Position numbers and translations under genes: made by a program | Shown: positions 1 to 11,370 of the stretch, piece after piece | Layout: each line of letters starts with the position of its first letter | Numbering within the stretch: the first letter of the stretch is position 1 | Notes under the pieces: generated by a model | The model's database searches: none | What the model was told of the DNA's origin: nothing | Seen by the model: only the letters and a program-made list of their open reading frames with translations | Assembly: GCA_003184365.1 (NCBI GenBank) | Contig: NKYR01000045.1 | Location: forward strand, 54,327-118,326 | DNA: 64,000 bases | Source: Evernia prunastri | Lineage: Eukaryota; Ascomycota; Lecanoromycetes; Lecanorales; Parmeliaceae | Reading direction: 5' to 3'

Positions 1-64
1 ACCATCTAACCGGCGCGCTACTTGAACTCTGCTCTAATGCGCCACCCCAGTCGCATGGCCTGCA

Positions 65-93
65 TAGGTAGGTAGGTAGGTAGGTAGGTAAGT
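65..93. repeat. GGTA tetranucleotide microsatellite
   Basis: About six perfect TAGG/GGTA units in a row, ending in AAGTA. A simple tandem repeat with no gene attached. Confidence 0.9.
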
Positions 94-3000
94 ACCAGTC
101 CACATACTATCTTCCAGGCAGACTACCGACTACCCTAGGTACAAGCAAACGGTCAACATGTGACAGTAATCCTCTTCAAGTCACAAGTGTGAGGGTAATC
201 TTTTCTTTTGGCGAAGGAAGCGAGTTAACCAAGGTGCAATATTAACCGTCCATTGGCTGACTGCATACTGTAGAAAACGTAAAAGGGATTGCTTTCGTTT
301 GATTTTATTAGAAGCGCACACATTTAACTTGAGCTGATGTAGCCGCATTAAAATGACTGGTGTGATCAACTGATCATCTTTTTGCCCTGCCTTAGCCGCC
401 GTCCGATCACGCCTCCAAGTCCCTCGATCCCCAGAGTACCCCACTCGGCTACCTCGATCAGGAAGTGCTTCAGAAGGACGCTAGAATTACTTTATTCTAC
501 TAGTCTCAGCGCTAGAAGGTTCTCTAACTATCATCCCCGCCTCGACAATCTTCCATCATCAATCACTTCCAATCGATTGTACAATCTCCATCCACCCAGC
601 GCTAGCGCTACCAACCTTTCCAGCAACGCATTTTAAGTCGTGTACCGGCCGACCATTAATTACCCTATCAATCACCATGGATATAATATCTCCTCCACCG
701 GGGGGGACTGCACAGGCTGGGAAAAAAACAACACAGAAGATGGTGGTCGTGTCCTACCTTAGCTGCATCATAATTTCATTTTATTACCTCAACTAAGGCA
801 GCAAGGTAACTCCATCTGGAAGGTTACTTAATTCGCTGTTGGTCTGAAGAAGAAAATGAGGCGAATGGTGAAAGAGATGCGCTGGCACTTGTCCATATCC
901 TAATCCTGATCCCACTATTCGCTTCGCTCATGAAGAGATCCGCTAGAAAGAGCGCCCACAGAACGCCTGGCGTTGAAGAAAGGAAGGAAGGAAGCCATGG
1001 GGAAACGGGAAACCGGTAAGAAGTAAACCGACTAACAGAGGCGATTATCGAAACGTTGGTCAGCGCATTAACGCGCGCCAGTAGTGTAGAGTGGCATTTG
1101 GGCCATTGGCAGAGTCTTCAGGTTTAGCCATGCCAGTAGTGCCTCACTGCCTGCAGCCTTCCCAGCCTCGTTCCGATTTCCCCATTCAACCGTCAACTGA
1201 TCTACCTTTACCCCCACGCGCAAGCTGCAGGTAGGTCAGGCTAAATTTCCTGCACTGCAGTCCGCACTACTACTGCTGTACCTTCGATAATCTGGACCAA
1301 GCAATTTCCAGCGTCACTTTTTCGTCCCATCAATCTGTCGAAGCAGATTCAAGCTATCCTCGTATCCTCACGAACAGCTCAGTCACTTGCGCCTCCTCAA
1401 TCGTTTGCTTTGCCCAGATGCACTCCGAACTTATTCTACGCGTATGCCATCTCATTGGCTTCCCCAATGCCACAAAACTTCCAGGCGTGAAAAGTGTATC
1501 TGTCGTCTGGATCTTGGATTTGCTTTCCTCGCTGTCGATCCTCGCTCAAGCACCGTGGATGTTGGACCGCGTAGATCTCTTTTACCCTCCGAATCCCACC
1601 ATCCAAGGCCCAAAGGAGGTTGCGCGTTCCCAAGACTTTGGTTCACAGCTCGGAAGATGCGACGACAGATACTCTCCGGTAATACCTACCTAGCCTTTCT
1701 CTCTTCTATCTCTCCGGATTTGTCAAGCTTCTCTCCAGCTTCGATAGCTGAAACTAGAGACTTTAGCCCGGGGTTGGGGTATCGGGTTTCATGAACGATA
1801 CTACATGCGGTCCACCCCGCTTCAATTACCTCGTTCGGCCATCTACCTATCCTAGCGAGGCTAGCATCCTCAATTCCCATGTGACCGTGGCTGTAACAGC
1901 TCCGTTGGTCGCCTGTTAACTCGTCTTGTCACATCGACGTTTCATTTAACGAGCTTCTAGGATCTACACGTAGAGCTCCGACGCGATAGGGATGCCTTTC
2001 AGGGACCGAACGATCTTCTGCGATTGTAATCGTCCACACCATCAGCACACGCTGAGGATTAGGTCAACACTCTATCACCGAAAGCTCTCCAGTCGCCTTA
2101 CAGCTCTTCTACGGACATCAACGGATATCTGCATCTGACTGCCTAGATCTCTCGGGTCAGCGTGAAAGATGACAGTCTCGAAGGATCTATTGCAAACGAT
2201 GACTCCGACGTCTCATTATGCATCCTGTCACGAGTCCGTATCGCGTTTTTCGACCTGTCATCGCCAATTCTCCGCCTGCGATGCATCGTTCCCAAAACGC
2301 GAGAATCCATGGAATTTGGCTAGTCCAAGATGCATGACAAGTCCCAGGCGCTACTCCACATTTCTAGCATGGAAAGCCAAAGACGAGGTTCCCCCCCCAC
2401 CATTTAATCCCTCATTGGGTGCTTAAAGAGGATCCTTTAACCCACGGCCTGCTTTTCCTGACGCCGGAGATGCAAAAGAATGCACAGGCGAAGCGGTCTA
2501 GAATGTTGCTTCTCCGAGCATGGCCGTCCACCCTCGATTTTCCATTTTCCTGCATCTCTGGCATCTCCGGCTTGCATGGGATGCACGCTTTGTCCCTTGG
2601 CAACTGTTACGGAGTAAGGAATTAACGTTCCTAACGCACCAACCATTTTACCTACTTATCTAGGATGGTCGCACTCGTTTCTCGAAATTCCCTCAAAGCT
2701 AGCAAAGCAATGCCCTCTTTGCCAGTTTGGCATATGGAGCCGTACTCTCGACAATTTTATCGTTAGACTGTCTGTTCGCATCGTTGCGTTTCCTAGACTG
2801 CCCAAACCCTCCACATGCAGGTCGAAATGTGATACGTGCTATGGCGGTCGTCACCTCGATGCATCTTACCTGCCATAACAGCTTCGCGACATAATGTCTG
2901 TTGTCTTACACAAACAAGGAGACAGCAATGCTGAATCCTTCAATGTCTGGTTGAATCAACAGGCTCGGGGTCAGGGCTGCCACTGCAGAAATACAGGTAG

Positions 3001-3879
3001 CAGCACGGTCTTTTCCCCCATCACCAGAACAATCATGAGCGCACAACTGGATGACGGCCTGAGACGCTCGATGTTTAGATAGCGTTGAAACCAGCTACAC
3101 CGCGTCTTCCTTCAATGCAAATCGTTGCTCGACATATCCGTTCACTTCTTGGACTCGAGCATCCCGCGTCTCCGAACACATCCCCTGCCAACGAGCTTAT
3201 ACAAATCAATACGTAACACCTAAGAGCCTACACCACCCACGCAGAATGCCGCTTTCAAACAAGCCTGCACTGTGTTCACCCGATCTCGCTATCTCCGCCA
3301 ACCCTTAGTCATAGTCGCCGTATCAGCAACTTTTCGGAAACACTCTACAGGCATCAATCGCTACCTTGGCTTTCCATTACCCACGACAGAATCATGTCTA
3401 CATCTCGCAATCAGATCTGCGTGCAATGAAGACCATCCTGCCAGTAGCCGGATTGGGACATGGATCCAAGACGCCGTTTCCTCAACTTCGAAAACCGCCC
3501 GCGCATCCACGTCTCTGTCTGCTATAATGCGATGAAAAATTCCAAGAGTCTCAGACAGTCAGGCAGGCAGGTATCTCCCACCTCAGATCCCCGCTGTTCA
3601 AGATGCGGCCAAAACACTCTCATACCAAAAACGATCCCGTCACCGCTCTCCCTTCTTCACCAGCATGTTGGCCTACCCTGGACAGGGAGGATGTGGGGTC
3701 ATGGGAATGGCGGCGAGAACATACAGTCCGGTTGGGTAGGTGCGAGGGAGCATCATGTCGGTTTGGAACGTTGTCATTGTGATAGTAGGATGGACGGACG
3801 GGCGGACCGGGATGCTATTTTCGGTTGAGATGAGGGATCCAATATGATTGTGATAGAAGGTTGAGAAGCTTTATTTAGT

Positions 3880-3960
3880 TTTGGGGGAAGGGGGGAGGGG
3901 GAGGAAGGGGATGGGCAGAAGAGGGAGAAGGGGAGAAGAGAAGGAGAAGGAGAACGCACA
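3880..3960. repeat. purine-rich (G/A) low-complexity tract
   Basis: Almost uninterrupted G/A on the plus strand (GGGGAAGG, GGAGAAGG and AAGGAGAAGGAGAA patches). The minus strand is therefore polypyrimidine, as is common just upstream of fungal transcription starts, so a minus-strand promoter is possible but unproven. Confidence 0.7.
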
Positions 3961-4313
3961 TACCACCCTAGCTTCAAGGATCCAACTCCACTCCACTCCA
4001 TCGTCTCAATCCAATCCAATCCAAATCCAATCCAACCTCCTCAAACCACTCAAACCACTCAACCCATATCCTCCCCAACGAGCACGCGTTACATCTTTCT
4101 TCCTTCTCTTCCTTCCAGACGGATGGTCATAATCTGGGCAATGGGGTCGATAAGAGGTACGATTGGTTATGTGTAAAGCATGGAGCATAGTGCATAGATA
4201 TAGGGCGTGTGCGCGTCCTTTCGATGTCGAGCGTTTGCGTGTGTTGTGTGGTCTGATCTGGTTGAGTTGAGAGGAGAGGGAGAGGGGGTGGGATGTAGGA
4301 GGGGTTTTGGGCT

Positions 4314-4374
4314 GTTGGGTAGGGTTGGGTGGGGTTGGGTTGGGTTGGGTTGGGTTGGTTGATTGATTGATTGA
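4314..4374 (+). repeat. (GGGTT)n G-run array followed by GATT repeats
   Basis: A run of G-triplets every five to six bases (TTGGG, TAGGG and TGGGG variants) followed by four GATT units. Several consecutive GGG runs at short spacing are compatible with a G-quadruplex. It resembles a degenerate telomere-like repeat, but the dominant unit is TTGGG rather than the canonical fungal TTAGGG. Confidence 0.8.
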
Positions 4375-4423
4375 TGGATCGGTGAGCGAGATCGATGACT
4401 CGCGCTGTTGATTAAGGGCTTTT

Positions 4424-4690
4424 GATCAAGACCGATCGAACCGATCGGTCTCTCTACAGATCAAGATAACCTCTCCCTTTCTCTCCTCTCTACTGATTGA
4501 TATCCTGTTCTCCCCTCTCTCCCTCCTTTGTACCGATCAAGATCGCTCTCCCTTTCTCTCTCTCCCGCTCTCTCTCCTCTTCACCTATCAACGTCTCTCT
4601 CCTTTTCTCTCCACCTATACTGATTAATACCCCTCTGCCTCTCGCGCGTTCTTCTTCCACTCTTTCCTGTTGATCAAGATCTGTCTCCTC
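4424..4690 (+). repeat. CT-rich tract with four spaced GATCAAGA boxes
   Basis: Polypyrimidine DNA (CTCTCCCTTTCTCTC-like) interrupted by GATCAAGAC at 4424 and GATCAAGAT at 4459, 4535 and 4672, with related TGATTGAT and TGATTAAT between them. It reads as a degenerate long-period repeat or a pyrimidine-rich promoter/5' UTR tract. No coding sequence can be tied to it. Confidence 0.6.
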
Positions 4691-5052
4691 TCATCTCACT
4701 TCCGTTTACTACAATCCGCGTGAGCAGTTGGTGTGTCTTGCTCTCGTTGGCTTTTTGTAGCTCCCAAAGTTGGCATCTGTAGTTATCATTGTTGGCATCC
4801 TCTAGTCTTATCGTTGTCAGTTTGCACTGGTTTCGCTGCTTGTTTGGTTCGTTACGTTGGTTGATTGCTGGCTTGGTTGCTTGCTTGCTTGCTTGCTTGC
4901 TTTCTTTCTTACCTTGACTCACTTACCTTGACTCACCACCACTCGAGAGATAGATGTTTTGCTGGGGGTTTTCTGATCTTTTTTCTATTCATTGATATTC
5001 TAGGGGTTTACTGGTACCGTTCTGTGTATTTGTATTTGCTAGCTGTCGGAAT

Positions 5053-5260
5053 CGGGGGGGGGAGGGGGGGGAGTAGGGGAATGAGGACGTAGATGCTCCG
5101 CGCGCGTGTGGTGGGGGGCTCTGAGGGGTGTGGTGGAGGGGTAGGTCGAAGGAGGGAGGGAAGGGAGGGTAGAGTAGAGGGGTAGAAGGAGGGAGGCAGG
5201 CAGGTAGGCTAGGCTAGGCTTAGGAGGAGAGGAGGGAGGGAGAGAGGGAGGGACTTGGTA
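5053..5260 (+). repeat. G-rich low-complexity tract
   Basis: Consecutive poly-G runs, GGGA/GGAGGGAGG repeats and three AGGCT units. It lies immediately downstream of the 3' end of the minus-strand cyclotransferase-like gene. Many GGG runs; no ORF. Confidence 0.7.
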
Positions 5261-5432
5261 GGTGGGTGTGCAGGGTCGACCGAATCAAGTCTTTGTGTGG
5301 AGAATTGCCTTGGTGGATGGTGTTCGTTACATTTGTACAGATTTATAGATCATAGGTCCATAGCCGGTGGATCATGTTGCCGTACAGAATATATTCCCCG
5401 CGGGTTTCTGGTCTCTTGGTTGGTGGATTCTT

Positions 5433-6593
5433 TCAGAATCCTTCGTGTATATCCTTCCCTTTCTCGACGTCGTAATTTGGTGATGGTGAGAATTGCAGGG
5501 TTCTGTTGACGCGGTCTTGATCTTGGTCTTGACCTTCATCCTTGTCCTCATAGATGGTCCTTTCACCATCACCGAACAGTCTGAAAAGAACCTTGTCATA
5601 GCTTATCCACATACCCCGAAACACCATCCCTGTCAATGCCACCAACCAAGCCGGCGCTTTTCCATCCTCATCCCCAAAGACGCCATTCAACCGAAACATA
5701 GCGGCGATTATCGGCAGCCATATCATGCTGAAGATCCAGCCCCCGAGCTTTTGCTTCTGCGTCGTCATGGTGTACGGCCGCAGCTGGTGTAGATAGTCTT
5801 TGTATTCCCCGGGCAGCGCGTGCTCGTCTGCACCGTCGGTGATCAGCTTCAGGTACCGCGCCGACGCTTGCGCGTAAGCTGGGTCTGGGCGTGAGAACCG
5901 TCCGGCTTTCTCGGGTGGTTCGCCGGGAGGCAGGATGGGCGAGTAGAGCGTGTGCGCTCTGAAGGGTGGTGAGGTTGGGAACTCGGGGACCGTTTCTTCG
6001 TTCTGCGGGAGTTCGTAGCAGTCGACGAGGACGTCTTGGTAGGAAGCGCCTCCGCCTTCCGTGGCTATTAAATGGGCGTAATCCTCTTTTGTCACTTCGT
6101 AGACGACGCCCACTAAGCCTTTCTTCCAGCGGTCTTTGTGGTATCTTGGTTTTTTCTGGGGGAGGAGAGGGGATTTCTCCGAGGTAGAGGGGGGAGGAGG
6201 GGAGGGATGGCGGTATTTGGTGTTTGCGAAACAAGGTTCAATGTAGGGCAGGCCGGCGAGGTCGAAGGTCATGACTAGTTCCGGTACCACGACGTTGATC
6301 TGGGACAAGGGCCGTATGCCTCGACTCCCTTGGAAGGTCCGCGCGCAGAGATTCGAGCCATATGCGAGGTAGAGGACTGTATCTGGATGATCGGGACCGT
6401 CTCCTAGCTCTTTAAATGTTCCCTCGCCGAATGGAAAGGGCTGCTCTCGCAGCGATTGGGCCTTGCGCTGCCGTGAGGGGCAGGGAAGGTGAGGGTTCCA
6501 AGACCTGGGCGTGTAAGACTCCTTGGATGCCGCGCGGACCTCTCCATATTTCTTGTAGATGATGGCCGCTTGCTCGCCTGCGGAGATGCCCAT
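5433..6593 (-). CDS. gamma-glutamylcyclotransferase-like membrane-anchored protein
   Basis: A single-exon gene of 386 aa starting at the ATG at 6593. The motif YLAYGSNL (residues 75-82) is the signature of the gamma-glutamylcyclotransferase fold. A second family element, ATEGGGASY, carries the candidate catalytic Glu (about residue 179), which normally helps release 5-oxoproline from gamma-glutamyl substrates. The C-terminal part is unlike the small cytosolic enzymes: two hydrophobic segments at about 277-297 and 305-330 suggest membrane anchoring. The end is acidic, with D/E/Q repeats. Fungal relatives include stand-alone enzymes and members of epipolythiodioxopiperazine clusters (GliK-like), but no such cluster is visible here, so the substrate is open. 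It is divergent from the NLR-like gene. Confidence 0.75.
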   Translation of the reverse strand: MGISAGEQAAIIYKKYGEVRAASKESYTPRSWNPHLPCPSRQRKAQSLREQPFPFGEGTFKELGDGPDHPDTVLYLAYGSNLCARTFQGSRGIRPLSQINVVVPELVMTFDLAGLPYIEPCFANTKYRHPSPPPPSTSEKSPLLPQKKPRYHKDRWKKGLVGVVYEVTKEDYAHLIATEGGGASYQDVLVDCYELPQNEETVPEFPTSPPFRAHTLYSPILPPGEPPEKAGRFSRPDPAYAQASARYLKLITDGADEHALPGEYKDYLHQLRPYTMTTQKQKLGGWIFSMIWLPIIAAMFRLNGVFGDEDGKAPAWLVALTGMVFRGMWISYDKVLFRLFGDGERTIYEDKDEGQDQDQDRVNRTLQFSPSPNYDVEKGKDIHEGF

Positions 6594-7204
6594 TGGAGGC
6601 TCTGTTGACGTGATTATGGTTGGTGTTGGGTCACATGAAGCTATTAACTCAAGCGACCTGTGGATACAACATTACTGTGCTCGTTTGAAGAGAGATTTAA
6701 AAGAGGATGTCATGGGCATTTGTTGACAATCCATCTCGATAATATCCCGCGATCAAGCATCTACGGCAGTACTTACTCTAACGGCACGAAAAGTCCGGAA
6801 CAGCGCTAGCAAAAGCGCTAAACTCGTTCAGTTCGGAAGAGAGAGACCATGTACGAGTACCTAATCCATGAAATAAGATGTATTGATTTAGGGATATAGT
6901 CTTTATCGAACTTCAGGCAGTGCTAGAACTGTTCTCATGTATACTTTAATCCAACGTCTGCTTCCATGCTGATGACTGTTGTAGGTTACGGTCAATCATT
7001 CAAGTCTTCCAGCAAAAATACATGGCATGGTCAGTACGTGATTAGGAACGGATCAACGTTTTCCCTGTTGGTGCTGGTGCCTGGACTTCGAAAAGAAGAA
7101 CACCCAGAAGAGTAAGCGCAAACAAACATCAGAAAGTATTGGAGACGTGGAGTTATAGATATATTCATCATTGTTGCTTATGTTGTAGGAGTATTGACTA
7201 TAGC
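6594..7204. promoter_or_regulatory. shared divergent intergenic region (611 bp)
   Basis: The start codons of the minus-strand cyclotransferase-like gene and the plus-strand NLR-like gene face away from each other here, so both promoters must lie within this stretch. No clear TATA box or repeated operator was seen. ORFs reaching into it use only non-ATG starts. Confidence 0.5.
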
Positions 7205-10200
7205 ATGGCTGATCCTCTTAGCATTATTGGTGGGGTTGCCAGCATTCTACAGATTAGCTCCATGGTCGTGAGCCTTGTCAAAGGTGCCAAAGGTGCTCCG
7301 AATGATGGGCAGCGATTGCTCGGGGAGATCAATGCTACCACTGCACTGTGCCAGACATTACGTGACTACGCTGAAATCGATGCTGATTCGTGCATGGAGA
7401 CTCTCACAGCCTTGCATCAGAACGGCATCTCACCCCTGGACCAATTCAGAAAGAGCCTAGAGTATCTGCAAAGGAAGCTCGCATCGGCATCCAAGACAGA
7501 TAACAAGTTGCAAGCTTGGGCTCAGAACTTCAAGTGGCCGTTTATGAAAAGTGAGCTACTAGAGCTCATTGCGAGCATCGAGCGGCAGAAGTCGTTGCTC
7601 AGCATTGCCTTGACCAGCGACAATCTTCGACTATCAGCAGCCATACGGGACGAAACACAGCGCATCGCGACTAAGCTTGACATTGTTCAACACGCTCAGG
7701 AAGAGCAGGGTCACGACACGCGTTTGATCGTGAGGTCTGTAGATTCTCTCAATCTGCACCAACAAATCGAGGCCCACAAGTCCGAATATCGACAAAGTCA
7801 AGAGACCAGGCAAGCCTTGTTAGCTAAGCTGACCACTGTTGACTTTCAAGCAACCCATGCAGACATATCATCGCGTCGAGCCCTAAATACCGGTCGATGG
7901 TTTCTGGAATGCCCCGAATATAACTCATGGCGATCAAAGAGATCATCGAGCGTCATGTGGTGCCCTGGGATTCCGGGAGCCGGGAAGACCATACTAGCGA
8001 GTCTGATTATTGACTCTTTACGTGACTCAGAGATGATCCAACATTCTCCCGGATCACAACAAGCACGGAATGGTGTGGCTGGCATTTACTGCAGTTACCA
8101 AAGGCCACAAACCACAATAAATTTGTTAGGGAGCCTTTTGCAGCAGCTGTTGCTACCGTTGACCGGTATTCCGAACTCGGATCTAGCAGCTATTGCAACG
8201 GAGAATGTCTTTAAATCATTTTCAGAGGCTATAAAGAAATATCAGAGTACATACATTGTTGTTGATGCCTTAGATGAATGTCCGAATCGCCTCGAGCTCT
8301 TGAAAGAGTTGCGGCAGTTGCTTGAGTCTACCTACACCAATCCAGGTGATACGTTGCTACACATTCTTGTGACAGGCAGGGATAATGTAGCAGCCGAATT
8401 GAAGCGCGAATTGAAGCCCGAAGAGAGTCTGGAGATCCGCAGCAGCGAGGCTGATGTGCGGAGCTATCTCCAACAAGGTCTCTGTGTGCAGCCGTAATTA
8501 TTGGAATGGATCAAGGACAGCCCTGAGTTTGGTTGTCTGGTTGTCGACGCGATATCATCTAGAGTTAATGGGATGTTTCTGCTTGCCCACCCTTATGCGG
8601 ATCTACTGGCTAATATACCCACAAAGCGTGGTGTACGGAGAGCTCTAGAAAGACTTCCAAAAGGGATCGATGATACCTACACGGAAGCATGGAGTAGAAT
8701 TTTAGCCCAAAGCCCTATGCGATCTGAGCTCGGGAGGAAAGTACTCTCTTGGGTCATTCACGCTACCCGGCCATTAAGGGTGTCCGAGATACAAGAGGCT
8801 CTCGCTATCGAAGAAGGCGATGAGATACTTGATCCCGAGGGCCTTCTCGATACGGTTCAGTTGACATCGTTCTGCGCTGGTCTTGTAATCATCAACGAGC
8901 AAAGCCAATTGATTACTCTGATACATCCTACGACACAAGAGTACTTCGAGACCCGGAAGGAAACTTTTTTTCCCGCTGCACATGAGAAAATCGCAGCTAC
9001 TTGTATTACGTATCTATGCATGAACACCTTCCGCGATCAAGGCCCCCTACAGAATTTTGAAGCTTTCGATCGCCGTTGCAATTCTTATGCCCTCCTTGGC
9101 TACGCTTGCGTGAATTGGGGATGGCATGTTCAACAAGCAAGGAGTATACGCATTACGAAGCTTGCACTTATTCTGCTTCAGGATGAGCCAGCTAGAATGG
9201 CCGCATGTCAAGCGCTTTCCCTCAACATAATCGGCGTACGAGAATTTGGGACAGAATGGCCTGAGTCGCTTGTGTCACCATCTGACGAACTCACATTCAC
9301 AAGCTCAGTAGCCACACTTGGCAGTCTACACATCGCCGCTTATTTCGGTCTTATTGATGTTGCAGAATTATTGCTCCAGGGAGGCGCAGAAGTCGACGAC
9401 CTCGACAGCTTTGGGGGAACACCTTTGCATTGGGCGCTCCTTGATCGGCAAAATGAGATGCTGAAATACCTGCTGGTCAAAGGTGCGGACGCAAATCTTC
9501 GGAGAGATCAGTTTGACCTTAGAAGGTGGCCTATGCTTGGGGGTTGGACTCTACCCATTACCCTCGCTGCCTTTACGGGCAATGCAGCGGCTACTGAATC
9601 ACTCTTGGAACACGGTGCTGATATCGATAAAGAAGATGACAATAATAGCCATTCTACAGCTGTATGCGTTGCGCTCTACGCTCGTGAACATGACGTCGTC
9701 AAGGTGTTGCTGGCAAAAGGCGCGGACGTGAACAAAAACCCTCTCGGTATCTTCGACGCTGCAGCGCACGGAAGTCTAGATACTTTGCAGACAGTCATCA
9801 AGGGTGGAGCGGGCCTAGATAATATACAAGCATCATTGGAAAGCGCCGCATCTGCTTGCCAGTGGGATAAAATCATGTTGCTCATGGAACATGGCGCTAA
9901 CGCGAACGGGTTTCCATACAGGTTTGGCCAGGGAAACAGCCCTTTCGACCCGTCGACGCTGCGTAGCGGAAGGTCAGCAACTGCTGATGTTGTCGAAGAA
10001 TGGGCACGGGCCACTCCATTGGTGTGCGCTATCGTTGCTGATTGGTCTTATGAGGAACCAATTGACAGCCCCAATCAATACAAGTGCCTTCAATCTTTGC
10101 TCGATGCAGGGGCTGATCCGAATCGTCTAAGCGCTCGAAAGTACTTCTATGCCGATGATTTCATCACATTAGAGCACGGAGGCTGGTCGGTCCCCAGTGG

Positions 10201-10762
10201 ACGTTATACAACGCCTCTTTTCACAGCTTCTTACATCAAGCGGCTTGACAACATACGTGAGCTCGTGAGCCGCGGTGCCGACGTCAACTTTACTTTGGGA
10301 GAACACACCACTGCTTTATCTAGTGCAATCGATGGCGAAAGCTACGGACGCCATGTACCCACGGATCTTTCTCTTTGGCGGTCGTCATTACAAACAAGGG
10401 CAGTGGTTCGACTGCTGATCGAACTTGGAGCGGATCCTAATCTCTGTGCACCGACAGTCAAGCAACGGGTCGAAGAGCTCTTGGATATGTCTCCACAGGA
10501 ACAGAATAGTATGAATGCGCTACAGAGGCTTATTATGCAGCCGCAGATGGGGGAGCATCACAGTAAAAGAAGCTTCCGCGAGAGAAGAAATGAATTGAAG
10601 GCGCTGATAGCTGCTGGAGCGGATCCAAAACTTTGCTGTGCGCGAGATCGGCGTAGGATTCAAGAGTTCCTTGAATGGTCGGAGCAGGAGATAGACGCTT
10701 TGGACGAGAATCGAGAAGCTTATCATGCTCTGCGGGACCGTCTGAGTAAGGGGCCTCTCTGA
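7205..10762 (+). pseudogene. HeLo-like/NACHT/ankyrin STAND (NLR-like) protein with in-frame stop
   Basis: The ATG at 7205 opens the MADPLSIIGGVASILQ start typical of fungal STAND proteins with a HeLo-like N-terminal domain, which in studied members triggers cell death in incompatibility or immunity. A NACHT ATPase follows: Walker A GIPGAGKT near residue 255, Walker B VVDALDECP near 350. After it come a winged-helix-like region ending in an IHPTTQEYFE motif and a long ankyrin array (LHIAAYFG..., TPLHWALL...GAD). The frame is continuous over 1186 codons except for one TAA at 8495-8497 (codon 431). It sits where the NACHT continues without loss (PEESLEIRSS before, LLEWIKDS after). The nearest GT...AG around the stop would be only about 42 nt and lacks a branch site, so an intron does not remove it. 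Either a recent inactivation, a read-through site or a base error; a split model would give 430-aa and about 754-aa halves. Confidence 0.75.
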
Positions 10763-11072
10763 CCTTTTCAGGGAGTGCGCCCTTCCCAATGGCAGCTCTT
10801 TTAAGACTTTGCCATACTTATAAAAGGAAAGCGGCGAAGCTCTGTACGACCGCAATACCTGGAGTCGAGCAGCCTCCGAAAAGCTCACATCCACCAAATG
10901 AAGAAATCTCGATGTATGTAAAGCGCCTCCCTATCCTGGCGGCATGTCATCTCGTCTCTGCGCCGGTCGGAAGTCACATTCTATTTAGCTGCCTCATTTC
11001 CATGCCTACCAAGCAGAAGAAGAAACACGAAGGGTGAATCGCAAATGACTGGGCAGTCCCACCGCCCAGGAC

Positions 11073-11275
11073 TAGCTACCTGAAGAGGCGGCCTGGACAG
11101 GCACGTCCTCGTGCCCTAGCGCTGGAACCACTTCCCATACCCTTACGGCATAGACCTGGCGTGGAGATAGCGGGCGGGCGGGGCGGGACAAAAGTGTGCT
11201 GTGGCTGTGGAAAGAGACGAGATCGAATGAAGAGTCATGTGCTGCTGGTGCCAGACGGGAATACATAGAGAGCGG
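11073..11275 (+). repeat. dispersed non-coding repeat, copy A
   Basis: About 200 bp aligning by eye in the same orientation with 15164-15360. Shared blocks in order: TAGCTACCTGAAGAGGC, AGCGCTGG, TCCCAT, GCATAGACCTGG, GCGGGCGGGCGGG, GAAAGAGA, AATGAAGAG, ATAGAGAGC. Spacers between blocks differ in length and sequence, so the copies are old. No ORF spans the blocks. Confidence 0.75.
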
Positions 11276-11310
11276 GTTCCTGATGATATGTTCCCCGGTC
11301 ATCGCTGAAC

Positions 11311-11370
11311 AAGCATCGCGTGCATGATAAATTGGCTGGAAAGCATCGCATGTCTGAAAACATGGCTGGA
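11311..11370 (+). repeat. 30-bp tandem duplication next to copy A
   Basis: Two adjacent 30-bp units, each starting AAGCATCGC and ending TGGCTGGA, with divergence in the middle. A further partial copy (AAAACCC...TAGCATGG) follows. It sits directly downstream of dispersed repeat copy A, just as an 18-bp array sits downstream of copy B. Confidence 0.8.

Larger units (their letters stand above)
1..5432. other. gene-poor, low-complexity 5.4 kb
   Basis: No reading frame here looks like a protein. The longest open frames (about 120-135 codons, near 1387-1794 and 3460-3828) have composition-driven sequence and no recognisable motif. The stretch is dominated by simple-sequence tracts: a GGTA microsatellite, purine-rich runs at about 3880-3960, G-runs at 4314-4374, CT-rich DNA at 4440-4690, and G/AG-rich DNA at 5053-5260. 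It lies beyond the 3' end of the minus-strand gene at 5433-6593. It may include the promoter and long 5' UTR of a gene to the left of the window, but that is inference. Confidence 0.6.

Noticed and set aside
1..60. tRNA-like fragment at the left edge
   Set aside because: GGTTAGA- and GTTCAAG-like words occur on the minus strand, but no acceptor stem or complete A/B-box arrangement could be built.
8479..8520. Mini-intron removing the NLR stop codon
   Set aside because: About 42 nt, no GTRNGT donor, no branch site, and it would delete conserved residues.
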